Positions 34,872-43,565 of a stretch of DNA of 64,000 nucleotides are shown here, one piece after another (position 1 is the stretch's first letter; each line of letters starts with the position of its first letter). The notes under the pieces are model-generated. The model ran no database searches. It saw only the letters and a list, made by a program, of their open reading frames with translations, and had not been told where the DNA came from. The DNA is taken from positions 186,001 to 250,000 of the forward strand of contig CAVYRL010000003.1 of assembly GCA_963771025.1 (NCBI GenBank), given 5' to 3'. Source of the stretch: Miltoncostaea sp963771025 (GTDB lineage: Bacteria; Actinomycetota; Thermoleophilia; Miltoncostaeales; Miltoncostaeaceae). Both the position numbers and the translations under genes were made by a program.

Positions 34872-35243
34872 ATGACCGAGCACGTCTACGGCGACGCCGA
34901 GGTCGAGGAGCGCCTGACGGGCGATCTCGCCCGCTGGACGCTGCGCGACGGGGCCATCCGGCGCCGTTACCGCACGGCGGGGTGGAAGGGCACGCTGATG
35001 GTGATCGCCGCCGTCGGCCACCTGGCCGAGGTGGCCTGGCACCACCCCGAGATCAGCGCGTCGTACGCGTGGGTGGAGGTGAGCCTCTCCACCCACAGCG
35101 CCTCCGGGATCACCGACAAGGATCTCGCCCTGGCACGGAAGATCGAGGAGGTCGTGGCCTGGCGCCCGGGAGCGGAGGACGGCCCGTTCGCGGGCACGCC
35201 CGACGACCCCCGCTACGCCTATGTGCTCCCCGAGGAGGACTGA
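34872..35243 (+). CDS. phhB: Pterin-4a-carbinolamine dehydratase
   Basis: 123 residues, close to the family norm of about 100. The conserved core is WKGTLMVIAAVGHLAEVAWHHPEISASYAWVEVSL, followed by STHSASGITDKDLALARKIEEV. It dehydrates 4a-hydroxytetrahydropterin, recycling the cofactor of aromatic hydroxylases; in organisms lacking those it may serve folate or other pterin chemistry. It ends 25 bases inside the convergent pabA gene, and pabA-pabB are folate genes, so a pterin/folate theme is plausible. ATG at 34872; a GTG sits just upstream at 34869. Confidence 0.9.
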   Translation: MTEHVYGDAEVEERLTGDLARWTLRDGAIRRRYRTAGWKGTLMVIAAVGHLAEVAWHHPEISASYAWVEVSLSTHSASGITDKDLALARKIEEVVAWRPGAEDGPFAGTPDDPRYAYVLPEED

Positions 35244-35809
35244 GGCGCCGGCCCGAGGAATCCCCGCAGCAGGTCGTGGCCGTGGGCGGTCAGCACCGAC
35301 TCGGGGTGGAACTGGAGGCCCACGATGCGGTGCTCGCGGTGGCGGAGGGCCATGATCTCCCCCTCCTCGCTGCGCGCGGTCACCACCAGCTCGTCGGGCA
35401 GCTCGGCCGCCTCGACCACGAGTGAGTGGTACCGCCCGGCGTGAAGAGGATCGGGCAGGCCCGCGAAAAGGCCCTCGCCGTCGTGGGCGATGCGCGACGC
35501 CATGCCGTGCGTCGGACGGCGGGCGCGCACGATCTGTCCGCCGAACGCCTGACCGATGCACTGGTGGCCCAGGCACACGCCGAGGATCGGGACCGCGGGA
35601 CCCAGACGGCGCACCAGCGGCACGGACACCCCGGCCTCGTTGGGGGTGCACGGCCCCGGCGAGATGACGATGTGCGAGGGCTCCATCGCGGCGATCTCGT
35701 CGATCGAGAGCGCGTCGCAGCGGACGACCTCGGTGCTCCAGCCGAGCTCGCGGATGTACCGCGCCAGGTTGTGCACGAACGAGTCGTAGTTGTCGATGAC
35801 CAGGATCAC
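35219..35809 (-). CDS. pabA: Aminodeoxychorismate synthase glutaminase subunit
   Basis: 196 residues of the class I glutamine amidotransferase type: ILVIDNYDSFVHNLARYI, VISPGPCTPNEAG, the nucleophile Cys in LGVCLGHQCIGQAFGG, and the His/Glu in GLQFHPESVLT. It supplies ammonia to the synthase subunit encoded upstream; the GTG start at 35809 overlaps the pabB stop (GTGA). PabA can also serve anthranilate synthase, but the partner here is PabB by its active-site signature. The 3' end overlaps the convergent pterin dehydratase gene. Confidence 0.93.
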   Translation of the reverse strand: MILVIDNYDSFVHNLARYIRELGWSTEVVRCDALSIDEIAAMEPSHIVISPGPCTPNEAGVSVPLVRRLGPAVPILGVCLGHQCIGQAFGGQIVRARRPTHGMASRIAHDGEGLFAGLPDPLHAGRYHSLVVEAAELPDELVVTARSEEGEIMALRHREHRIVGLQFHPESVLTAHGHDLLRGFLGPAPQSSSGST

Positions 35810-37200
35810 GGCGAGAGCGCGGCGACCAGTGCGGCGGCCTTGGTGAGGGTCTCCTCGTACTCCCCGCCCGGCGTCGAGGCGGCGACGACGCCGCCACCGG
35901 CCTGGAATGTGAGCTCGCGCCCCCGGATGGTCAGCGTGCGGATGACGATGCTGGTGTCCATGCTGCCGTCGAAGCCCAGGTACCCGATCGCCCCGCAGTA
36001 GGCGCCGCGCCGCGTGGGCTCCAGCTCGGCGATGATCTCCATCGCGCGGATCTTGGGCGCGCCGGTGATCGAGCCCCCGGGGAAGCAGGCGGCCAGCAGG
36101 TCGACCGGGCCGAGGCCCGGTCGCAGGCGCCCGGTGACCGTCGAGACCAGGTGCATCACCGTGGCGAAGCGCTCGAGGGCGCAGAGCTCGGGTACCCCGA
36201 CGCTGCCGTCGCGGCAGACCCGCGAGAGGTCGTTGCGCAGCAGGTTGACGATCATCACGTTCTCGGCGCGATCCTTCTCGCTGGCGACCAGTTCGTCCGC
36301 GAGGGCGGCGTCCTCCGCCGTCGAGCGACCCCGCGGCCGCGTGCCCTTGATCGGACGCGTCTCGACCCGGTCCCCGGACACGCGCACGAAACGCTCGGGC
36401 GACGACGACGCCAGCACCACGTCGTCGAGCTTGAGATAGGCCGCGAAGGGGGCCGGGTTGGCGGCGCAGAGGCGCCGGTAGAGGTCGAGCGGGCCGAGCC
36501 CGGAGGGGAGTTCCGCGCGGAAGCGCTGGGAGAGGTTCGCCTGGAAGACGTCCCCCGCGAGGATGTAGTCGACCACCCGTCGCACCGAGGCCTCATAGGC
36601 CTCGCGGGAGTGGTCGGCCGCGATCCGGGGCGCGGCACGCGGCGCAGGGGGATCGGGCAGGGGCATGACGTCGGCGAAGCGGGCCGTGGCGGCGGCGAGG
36701 CGTTCCCGGGCCCGGGCGCGACGGGCGTCGTCGTCTGACTCGGGGTGTCCGGTGGAGACGATGTGCGCCCGCCGCTCGAAATGGTCGATCACGACGACCA
36801 CGTCGCAGAGCATGAGTTGCATCTCGGGCACGTCCATCGCGTCGGCCGGCGGGCGCGGGACCCTCTCCAGATGGCGTCCCATCTCGTAGCCGAGGTAGCC
36901 GACCGCCCCGCCCCGGAGGAGCGCCGGCCCGGGGAAGGCCGCCTGCGCATATCGCGCCATCTGCGTCCGGACGACGTCGAGAGGCGCGGTGGCGCCGCGG
37001 GCCGGCACGCCGTCGATCTCGACCACCCCGTCGTGGCAGACCATCAGGGAGAACGGGTCGGCCGCGATGAAGGAGTGGCGGCCGCGCGCGTCGCGCGCCG
37101 CGCTGTGCAGCAGCGCGGCGTACGGATCGTCGGCGACCCGGGCGAAGAGGGCCACCGGGTCCGCGTAGGGGATCTCGAGCGTCAGCGGGTCGAACGGCAC
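35806..37200 (-). CDS. pabB: Aminodeoxychorismate synthase component I
   Basis: 464 residues, typical for PabB. The chorismate-binding domain contains YILAGDVFQANLSQRF, the diagnostic VETRPIKGTRPRG (PIKGT, with the lysine that marks PabB; anthranilate synthase has PIAGT), ENVMIVNLLRNDLSRV, and FPGGSITGAPKIRAMEII. It converts chorismate to 4-amino-4-deoxychorismate for folate, using ammonia from PabA. The GTG at 37200 leads directly to PFDPLTLEIPY; the longer upstream frame has no family match. The oxidase gene on the other strand begins 79 bases away. Confidence 0.92.
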   Translation of the reverse strand: MPFDPLTLEIPYADPVALFARVADDPYAALLHSAARDARGRHSFIAADPFSLMVCHDGVVEIDGVPARGATAPLDVVRTQMARYAQAAFPGPALLRGGAVGYLGYEMGRHLERVPRPPADAMDVPEMQLMLCDVVVVIDHFERRAHIVSTGHPESDDDARRARARERLAAATARFADVMPLPDPPAPRAAPRIAADHSREAYEASVRRVVDYILAGDVFQANLSQRFRAELPSGLGPLDLYRRLCAANPAPFAAYLKLDDVVLASSSPERFVRVSGDRVETRPIKGTRPRGRSTAEDAALADELVASEKDRAENVMIVNLLRNDLSRVCRDGSVGVPELCALERFATVMHLVSTVTGRLRPGLGPVDLLAACFPGGSITGAPKIRAMEIIAELEPTRRGAYCGAIGYLGFDGSMDTSIVIRTLTIRGRELTFQAGGGVVAASTPGGEYEETLTKAAALVAALSP

Positions 37201-37279
37201 CGCCCCATTGTGACCCGCCGCCTCGGATCGGGAGGGGCCATGCCGATACCACCGGCGAGTCCCGAGGCCTGGGAGGCCC

Positions 37280-39811
37280 CTGATCGCCCCCCAAGACAGA
37301 CGACGTGGGTGGATCCTCGCCCTGAGCGGTTGCGCGGCCGCGCTTGCGGCCGTCCTGGCCATCGGCCCGCTGGCCTTCGGCGGTGAGCGCCCCGCCCAGC
37401 AGCCGCAATCGTTTCTGAACCAGGTCGAGGGCGGGGGATTCGATCACAACAGCGCCCACCAGACCGCCTCCCCCACGGCGAAGGCACGGGCCCTGGCGCG
37501 CATGAAGCTCTGCGCAGATCCGGCATGGAGAGCATCGCACGCCGCCTTCTGCCCGGAGCAGGGCGCGACCAACGCCCAGATCCGCACGGCGCGGCTGGCG
37601 ACGATGGGCCTCACGGCCCAGTCGACCGCCAGGCCCGGCGGCGAGTGGGGTCCGCTGCTGTCCATCCCCACCACGGCGATCCACGCCGTCGTGATGCCCA
37701 CCAACAAGGTCCTCTACTTCTCCCAGCCCAAGTACCCCGCCGAGGACGAGACCACGGATGGCGGCAACGCGCACGTGTGGGATCCGCTCACCAACACGAC
37801 GAAGTCCGTCCCGCCGCCGAAGGTCTCCTACGACGGCCGCACGATCCCCTTCGCCGACAACCGCCAGGTGCCGGCCAACCTCTGGTGCGCGGGCCAGACG
37901 CTGCTGCCCGACGGGCGGGTGCTGGTGGTCGGCGGCAACCTCGAATACCCCATCAACAACGGCAACGGGGTCGGTCACGGCTTCAAGGGCGGCAAGTGGG
38001 TCATGACGTTCGATCCGTGGACGGAGACCTGGACCCGCTACCAGGACATGGACCACGGTCGGTGGTACCCGACGCTCACGGAGCTCCCCGACGGTCGTGT
38101 GCTCATCGTCGGCGGCTGGGACGAGACCGGCGGCAGCGCCGGCATCGTCGCCAGCGGCCCGCCGACCATGCACAACGACCTGGACGTCGAGGTTTTCGAC
38201 CCGAACGCCGCGGCCGGCAGCAAGGCCACCACCGTCGTCAGCCAGCTGCCGCCGAACAGCCCCGGCCAGACCGACCAGTGGCCCAACCACGAGGGCATCG
38301 GCCTGTACCCCCACATGTTCGTCCTGCCCAGCACCACGGCGCTGGGGGCCGGCGGCAACAAGGTGCTCGTGGCCGGGCCCACCAAGTACGACTCGGCGGT
38401 GATCGACACCGACACCTGGCTGTGGACCGACGTCGTCGAGAAGAAGGACGGCAACGGGAACTACGTCCCGGACACCGGCCAGCCGCGCATCTCCAGCGAT
38501 CGCTCGTGGGGCACCGCCTGGCTGGAGCCCTCCGGGCCGGACGGCTCCACCAAGGTCGTGCTGCTGGGCGGCTCGGACGCCGCCAACGCGACCCCCGGCA
38601 TCCCCGGCTCCAGCCCGCCGCCGATCGCCACCGCAGAGGTCCTCGACCTCAACGACCCCGATCGCGGCTGGGTTCTCGATCCAGCCCTGACGCTCAACGA
38701 GGGGCGTGCCCACTTCAACACCACCCTGTTGCCGGGCGGCTCCATCTTCACCAACGGCGGCGGCTACGGCCGCCAGTACGACACCCTCTACGCCGCCCCG
38801 ATCTACACGTCCGAGCTGCTGGCGCCCGGCGGCGTGGGAGGCTGGCGCAACGTGGGCGACGAGGCCGACGCGCGCACCTACCACTCCACGGCGGTGCTGT
38901 TGCCCGACGGCCGTGTGATCTCGGCCGGCGACGATCGCGACATCGCACCCGCGGCCGCAACCCCGACGAAGGTCGCCGGGCACATCGCGGTGTCCGACCG
39001 CACCGCGCAGATCTGGACCCCGCCCTATCTGTTCGCCGGCGACCGGCCGGTCGTGACCTTCGCCCCGGACGCGGTGGGGTACGACGCGCCGTTTCGCGTC
39101 GCGGTGCAGGGCGCCCCCTCGGCGATCACCACCGCGTACCTGATGCGCCCGAGCGCCGTCACCCACGCGGTGAACATGTCGCAGGAGGCGATCGCGCTGG
39201 ACGTGACCGCCGGGGCGGACGGCCTCACGATGACGAGCCCGCTCAACGCCAGCGTGGCGCCCCCCGGCTACTACATGCTGTTCCTGCTCAACAGCGACGG
39301 CGTGCCCTCGACCGCGTCCTGGGTCAAGATCGACCCCGCCGCGCCGGCGGCTCCGGGCCTGCCGGCTCCCCCCGCCGCGCCCCCCTCGGCGCCCTCCCCG
39401 GCGCCTGCCGGTGGCGTTCCCGGCGATACCCCTGTCCCCGCTCCCGCTCCCGCCGGCACGCCGGCGATCGCGCCGACCCCCAGCCCGACGCCCGCGCCCC
39501 GGCGCGCCGCGCTGACCCTGAGGGCGCCCAAGCCTCGGGTGGCGTCGGCCGGGGCCCGGATCAGGGTCACCCAGACCTTCCGCGTCTCGGTCGCATCCAC
39601 GGTGAGGCTCACCGTCACCCGCTCCAAGGGTCGCGTCCTCGCGCGGCGCACGGTACGCGCCAAGCGCGGCGTGACCTACAGGCGGCGGCTGCTGGTGCGG
39701 CGCTCCCGGCTCTCCACGTCGCGGACCCTGCGCGTGCGGGTCGTGGCGACCGCCCGCTCCCGGGGCAAGCGCACCAGGACCCACGTCGCGCGGGTTCCCG
39801 CACGCCGCTGA
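37280..39811 (+). CDS. Secreted copper-radical-oxidase-like protein (glyoxal/galactose oxidase family)
   Basis: 843 residues if translation begins at CTG 37280, which follows GGGAGG. That start gives a textbook signal peptide (basic DRRRGW, then a hydrophobic core, then LAFGG). No ATG, GTG or TTG lies between the upstream stop and the first ATG at 37502, which is too late. The Kelch-like body shows the radical-copper residues: Cys203 in NLWCAGQ, Tyr263 in GRWYPT, Tyr534-His535 in RTYHST, and His629 in VTHAVN of the C-terminal DUF1929 domain. These match GlxA/glyoxal oxidase positions, including the Cys-Tyr crosslink pair. A Pro-rich linker and a basic beta domain end the protein. Expected to oxidise aldehydes or sugar alcohols to make H2O2 outside the cell. 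Confidence 0.85.
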   Translation: MIAPQDRRRGWILALSGCAAALAAVLAIGPLAFGGERPAQQPQSFLNQVEGGGFDHNSAHQTASPTAKARALARMKLCADPAWRASHAAFCPEQGATNAQIRTARLATMGLTAQSTARPGGEWGPLLSIPTTAIHAVVMPTNKVLYFSQPKYPAEDETTDGGNAHVWDPLTNTTKSVPPPKVSYDGRTIPFADNRQVPANLWCAGQTLLPDGRVLVVGGNLEYPINNGNGVGHGFKGGKWVMTFDPWTETWTRYQDMDHGRWYPTLTELPDGRVLIVGGWDETGGSAGIVASGPPTMHNDLDVEVFDPNAAAGSKATTVVSQLPPNSPGQTDQWPNHEGIGLYPHMFVLPSTTALGAGGNKVLVAGPTKYDSAVIDTDTWLWTDVVEKKDGNGNYVPDTGQPRISSDRSWGTAWLEPSGPDGSTKVVLLGGSDAANATPGIPGSSPPPIATAEVLDLNDPDRGWVLDPALTLNEGRAHFNTTLLPGGSIFTNGGGYGRQYDTLYAAPIYTSELLAPGGVGGWRNVGDEADARTYHSTAVLLPDGRVISAGDDRDIAPAAATPTKVAGHIAVSDRTAQIWTPPYLFAGDRPVVTFAPDAVGYDAPFRVAVQGAPSAITTAYLMRPSAVTHAVNMSQEAIALDVTAGADGLTMTSPLNASVAPPGYYMLFLLNSDGVPSTASWVKIDPAAPAAPGLPAPPAAPPSAPSPAPAGGVPGDTPVPAPAPAGTPAIAPTPSPTPAPRRAALTLRAPKPRVASAGARIRVTQTFRVSVASTVRLTVTRSKGRVLARRTVRAKRGVTYRRRLLVRRSRLSTSRTLRVRVVATARSRGKRTRTHVARVPARR

Positions 39812-39826
39812 GCTCGCCCTGATCTC

Positions 39827-39854
39827 CTCCATTATTGGAGCGATTCCATTCTGT
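39827..39854 (+). promoter_or_regulatory. AT-rich palindromic site, candidate Fur/CatR operator
   Basis: CTCCATTATTGGAG (39827-39840) is a CTCCA/TGGAG palindrome with a four-base centre, immediately followed by GCGATTCCATTCTG, giving TCCA-TGGA-TCCA repeats. It is the most AT-rich patch in this part of a GC-rich sequence and precedes the Fur-like gene by about 12 bases. Fur/CatR repressors of catalase operons usually bind such AT-rich repeats upstream of themselves. Confidence 0.5.
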
Positions 39855-39865
39855 TGGGTCGGCGC

Positions 39866-40201
39866 ATGTCCGCTGGCGGCCACGATGCCGCGGCGCTCCT
39901 CCGGAGGCGCGGGCCGCGCGTGACCGCGTCGCGGGTGGCGGTGCTGGACGTGATCGGGAGCATGGAGGGCCGCCCCGACGCTGAGGCCGGTCTGCTGCGC
40001 AGCATCGAGCCCGCCGGCCACCCGGCGCGCTACGAGACCCGCGTCGGCGACAACCGCCACCACCTGGTCTGCCGCTCGTGCGGTCTCATGCGCGACGTCG
40101 ACTGTGGCGGCGACGGCGCCCCCTACCTGACCTCGCTCGTGTTCTGGGGCCTCTTTTCCGACTGCGCACTCACGACCCCCAACCCGAGAGGCACCGCATG
40201 A
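39866..40201 (+). pseudogene. furA: Fur/CatR-family repressor with internal deletions
   Basis: 111 residues against about 140-145 normally. The N-terminus (LRRRGPRVTASRVAVLDVIGSMEG) runs into GRPDAEAGLLRSIEPAG, so about 35 residues covering most of the DNA-binding winged helix are missing. The dimer domain (ARYETRVGDNRHHLVCRSCG, DVDC) is kept, but a second gap of about a dozen residues precedes VFWGLFSDC, where the usual CPxC has lost its first Cys. The frame stays open, but it cannot bind DNA normally. The catalase start overlaps its stop (ATGA), the usual furA-katA order. Confidence 0.8.
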
Positions 40202-41360
40202 GCGACGCGCCCACGCATCTGACCACCCGCCAGGGCCACCCCGTGGTCAACAACCAGAGCCAGCGGACGGTCGGTGATCGCGGCCCGGCGACGCTCGAGA
40301 ACTACCAGTTCCTCGAGAAGGTCAGCCACTTCGATCGCGAGCGCGTGCCGGAGCGCGTGGTGCATGCCCGTGGTTTCGTGGCGCACGGCTTCTTCGAGGC
40401 CTACGGCACGATCGGCGACGAGCCGGCGTCGACCTACACGCGCGCCAAGCTCTTCCGGGAGAAGGGAAGGCGGACCTCGTGGGCAACAACCTGCCGGTGT
40501 TCTTCATCCGTGACGCGATCAAGTTCCCCGACGTGATCCACTCGCTGAAGCCCGACCCGGTGACCTTCCGCCAGGAGCCGAACCGGATATTCGACTTCAT
40601 GAGCCTGACGCCCGAGTCGATGCACATGCTCACCTGGCTCTTCAGCCCCCGCGGCATCCCGACCAACTACCGGCAGATGTAGGGATTCGGCGTCAACACC
40701 TACCGATTCGTCAACGCCGACGGCGACGCGGTGCTGGTCAAGTACCACTGGGAGCCCGCGGCCGGCATCGCGTCGCTGGCCCAGGATCAGGCCGACGCGA
40801 TCCAGGCGACCGAGCTGGGCAGCGCCTCGCGGGACGCCTACGAGGCGATCGAGCGCGGCGACCACCCGGAGTGGGAGCTGCGCGTGCAGATCATGAGCGA
40901 CGACGAGCACCCCGAACTCGACTTCGATCCCCTGGACGACACCACGACGTGGCCGGAGGACGCGTTCCCGCTGCTGCCCGTGGGGCGGATGGTGCTCGAC
41001 CGCAACGTGACCAATCACTTCGCCGAGAACGAGCAGGTCGCCTTCGGCACCGGAGTGCTGGTGGACGGCCTGGACTTCAGCGACGACAAGATGCTGGTCG
41101 GGCGCACGTTCAGCTACTCGGACACCCAGCGCCACCGCGTGGGCCCGAACTACCTCCAGCTGCCGATCAACGCCCCGGAGACGCCCGCCGCGACCAACCA
41201 GCGCGACGGCCGGATGGCGCACCACGTGGACGGGACGGGCGAGAACCCCCACGTCAACTACGAGCAGCGGATGGTCGCCCACTTCGCACGGTGCGACGAA
41301 GAGTTCGGCCGCCGCGTCGCCGAGGGCATCGGCGTCCCCGTGCCGGTCGCCGCGGGCTAG
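40198..41360 (+). pseudogene. katA: Monofunctional catalase, disrupted
   Basis: Strong catalase similarity is split over two frames. Frame one runs from MSDAPTHLTTRQGHPVVNN to TYTRAKLFREKG near 40465. Frame two resumes at ADLVGNNLPVFFIRDAIKFP. The segment between, about 35 residues including the distal heme His (RFST-x-x-H region), is deleted and the frame shifts. An in-frame TAG at 40680-40682 replaces the expected Gln in IPTNYRQM-(Q). Beyond it the protein is well conserved, including FSYSDTQRHRVGPNYLQLPIN with the heme-ligand-proximal region, through to 41360. No active enzyme can be made. The stop shares a CTAG with the convergent MFS gene. Confidence 0.9.
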
Positions 41361-42850
41361 TCAGGGACGGTCACGGAGGCGGCGCCGTGCGGCGTCGCCT
41401 CCGTGACCTCGTGCACCCGCGAGCGCGCCCGGCGCCGCCAGGGGAAGACCAAGGACGCGGTCACCGCGCCGAGGAGCGAGGCGACCGCACCCACCCAGAA
41501 GGCGGTCACGTAGCCGGACTCGGCCGGGACGCTGCCGCCGCCGAGGGCGCTCGCGGCGAGCAGTGCCGCTCCGATCTGGGCGCCGATCACACCGCCGACG
41601 GTCCTGATGACCGTGTTCATCCCGTTGGCGACGCCGGTCTCCGAGGGGGAGACGGCGTCCGACACCAGGCGCGGCATCGCCGCGAACGAGAAGCCGACGC
41701 CGATACCGCAGATGACGAAGCACAGCGAGACCTGCAGCGCCGTGGCGTGGAAGAGGGCGATCATCGCGGACCCCACCCCGAGCATGATCATCCCGATGAC
41801 GAGTGGGATGCGCGAGCCGTAGAGGCGGCCGATGTGCCCGGCCACCGGGCCGGCGACGACGATGACGAGCGACGTCGGGAGGATCCACAGGCCGGCGACG
41901 GTGACCGTCGTGTCGAAGCCGTAGTCGCCGAGCTTCGCGAGGCCGGGGGGCAGCCCGCGCGGCAGCTGGAAGAGCCCCGGGAGGATCACCCAGACCATGT
42001 AGAGGCCGAAGCCCGACAGCAGCGCGGTGATGTTGGTGAACAACACCGGCCGACGAACGAGCATGCGCATGTCAACCATGGGCTGGACCACGCGCAGCTC
42101 CACCAGCGCCCAGACCACGAAGAACACCGCGGAGCCGATCAGCAACCCCAGGACGCGTGCGGACCCCCAGCCCCAGCTCTCGCCCTCGGTCACGCCGACC
42201 AGCAGGGCGACCAGGCCGGCGGACAGCAGCAGGGCGCCCGCGATGTCGGGCTTGGCGGGGGCGCGGACCCGGGACTCGGGCACGAAGCGCCACACCATCG
42301 CGATGGCGGCCCCGACGAGGACGGCGCTCACCACGAACAGCCAGCGCCACGAGAGGTGGTCCACGATCAGTCCGCTGAGGGCGATGCCCACCCCTCCGCC
42401 GACGCCCAGGACCGCCGAGACCGTCCCCATCGCGACCGCGCGGCGATCCTCCGGGAACTCGTCGCGGATGATGCCGAAGCTCAACGGGAAGGACGCTCCG
42501 CCGACTCCCTGGACCACGCGGAACGCGATCAGCACGCCGACATTGGGCGCGAAGATGGCGCCGACCGAACCCAGCAGGAACACGCCGAGCGCGATCATCA
42601 TCAGCCGCTTCTTGCCGTACTGGTCGCCCAGGCGCCCGATGATCGGGGTGCTGACCGCGCCGCTGAGGAGGTACGCCGTGACGGTCCAGGTGACCCAGGT
42701 CGCGCTGGTGCCGAGCTCGCGCTGGAGATCCGGGAGCGCCGGGATCAGGAACGTCTGCATCAGCGCGTAGGCGCCGGCCGCCGTGATCAGGCCGGCGAGC
42801 GTCAGGCGCAGCGCCTGGCGGGGCTCGGGTGTCGCGTTCGCCGTGCTCAC
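41357..42850 (-). CDS. MFS drug-efflux transporter, DHA2-like (14 TMS)
   Basis: 497 residues with about 14 hydrophobic segments. Motif A-like sequence STPIIGRLGDQYGKKRLMM lies between segments 2 and 3, and motif C-like GIALSGLIVDHLSWRWLFVV after segment 5. The overall order is that of DHA2 (EmrB/QacA) proton-drug antiporters. The start overlaps the stop of the MarR gene (GTGA), so regulator and pump are co-transcribed, a common MarR-pump arrangement. Its 3' end meets the catalase remnant at a shared CTAG. Confidence 0.92.
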   Translation of the reverse strand: MSTANATPEPRQALRLTLAGLITAAGAYALMQTFLIPALPDLQRELGTSATWVTWTVTAYLLSGAVSTPIIGRLGDQYGKKRLMMIALGVFLLGSVGAIFAPNVGVLIAFRVVQGVGGASFPLSFGIIRDEFPEDRRAVAMGTVSAVLGVGGGVGIALSGLIVDHLSWRWLFVVSAVLVGAAIAMVWRFVPESRVRAPAKPDIAGALLLSAGLVALLVGVTEGESWGWGSARVLGLLIGSAVFFVVWALVELRVVQPMVDMRMLVRRPVLFTNITALLSGFGLYMVWVILPGLFQLPRGLPPGLAKLGDYGFDTTVTVAGLWILPTSLVIVVAGPVAGHIGRLYGSRIPLVIGMIMLGVGSAMIALFHATALQVSLCFVICGIGVGFSFAAMPRLVSDAVSPSETGVANGMNTVIRTVGGVIGAQIGAALLAASALGGGSVPAESGYVTAFWVGAVASLLGAVTASLVFPWRRRARSRVHEVTEATPHGAASVTVPD

Positions 42851-43308
42851 CGGCGCGTGGCCGTGTCGGCCAGGCGCACGAGCACGCGGGAGAGCATGTC
42901 GCCGAGCGCCAGGCGCTCGGCGTCGGACAGCTCCCCGAAGATCTCCTCGTCGAGCTCGCGGGCGTCGTCAACGCCGCGGAGGGCCGCCCGCCGCCCGTGC
43001 TCGGTCAGATAGACCCGTGTCGCCCGCCGGTCGGCAGGGCTGCGGCGACGCTCCAGCAGGCCGTCGCGCTCCAGGCGGTCGATCATCCGGCACATGCTGG
43101 AGGGCTCCACCCTCTGGACCCGGGCGAGCGTCGCCTGGGTGAGTCCGTCCAGCTCGAGAAGGCGCATCAGCACCCCCACACCCTGCACGCCGGTGGCGGC
43201 ATCACGCCCAAGGCGGACGTCGGCCTGGGTCCGCAGCAGCCGTCCCGCGAGCGCCAGCCTCCACGAGAGGCCGTCCTCCAGACGAGGATCGATCGCCGAG
43301 GTGGACAT
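42847..43308 (-). CDS. MarR-family transcriptional regulator
   Basis: 153 residues. The winged helix reads GVGVLMRLLELDGLTQATLARVQRVEPSSMCRMIDRLERDG, followed by the wing LLERRRSPADRRATRVYLTEHGR. Flanking helices form the dimer interface. It probably represses its own operon and the efflux gene coupled to it, with release by a small aromatic ligand. In the upstream region a GCAA-(8)-TTGC symmetry (about 43339-43354) is a weak candidate operator. Confidence 0.9.
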   Translation of the reverse strand: MSTSAIDPRLEDGLSWRLALAGRLLRTQADVRLGRDAATGVQGVGVLMRLLELDGLTQATLARVQRVEPSSMCRMIDRLERDGLLERRRSPADRRATRVYLTEHGRRAALRGVDDARELDEEIFGELSDAERLALGDMLSRVLVRLADTATRR

Positions 43309-43353
43309 CCGCAGACTGTAGGGCCGTCACCAAATGTTCGCAAGCTAATGGTT

Positions 43354-43370
43354 GCCGACTGCAAGTCGGC
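43354..43370. repeat. Perfect inverted repeat GCCGACT-GCA-AGTCGGC
   Basis: Seven-base arms with a three-base loop lie between marR and the FAD-monooxygenase remnant, at about the point where similarity of the remnant ends. It may be a terminator for the remnant's operon, a MarR site, or a scar of the rearrangement. Confidence 0.6.
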
Positions 43371-43374
43371 GGTC

Positions 43375-43565
43375 AGGCCAGGGGCGGCATACCCCGGCAT
43401 CGATCACGGAGGCGCCGCAGCCCAGGTGGCCGAGCATGAACCCGCGCGCTCCGTGACGCCGGCCGGCGCGCGCTCCGGCACGATCGGCTCGTGACCGCGG
43501 GCGCGCACGAGGCGGGCCAGGGTGTGGCCCGCCATGCCACCACCGACGGCGACGGTGCGGATCAC
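43375..43565 (-). pseudogene. FAD-dependent monooxygenase, N-terminal fragment with frameshift
   Basis: From the GTG at 43565 the frame reads VIRTVAVGGGMAGHTLARLV with an FAD-binding GxGxxG-like start, then EPIVPERAPAGVTERAG. The next bases continue in a different frame as GFMLGHLGCGASVIDAGV, matching RGFMLGHQAYDAMTELGV in the intact monooxygenase at 50949. So there is a frameshift after about 42 codons, and everything beyond about 60 residues is gone. The start overlaps the methyltransferase stop (GTGA), so it was once a coupled gene. In the shifted reading the open frame ends at 43404. Confidence 0.7.

Noticed and set aside
43351..43375. Possible tRNA-Cys anticodon arm (GACT-GCA-AGTC)
   Set aside because: Only a hairpin with a GCA loop is present. 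No acceptor stem, D arm or T arm can be assembled around it, and part of it overlaps the monooxygenase remnant.
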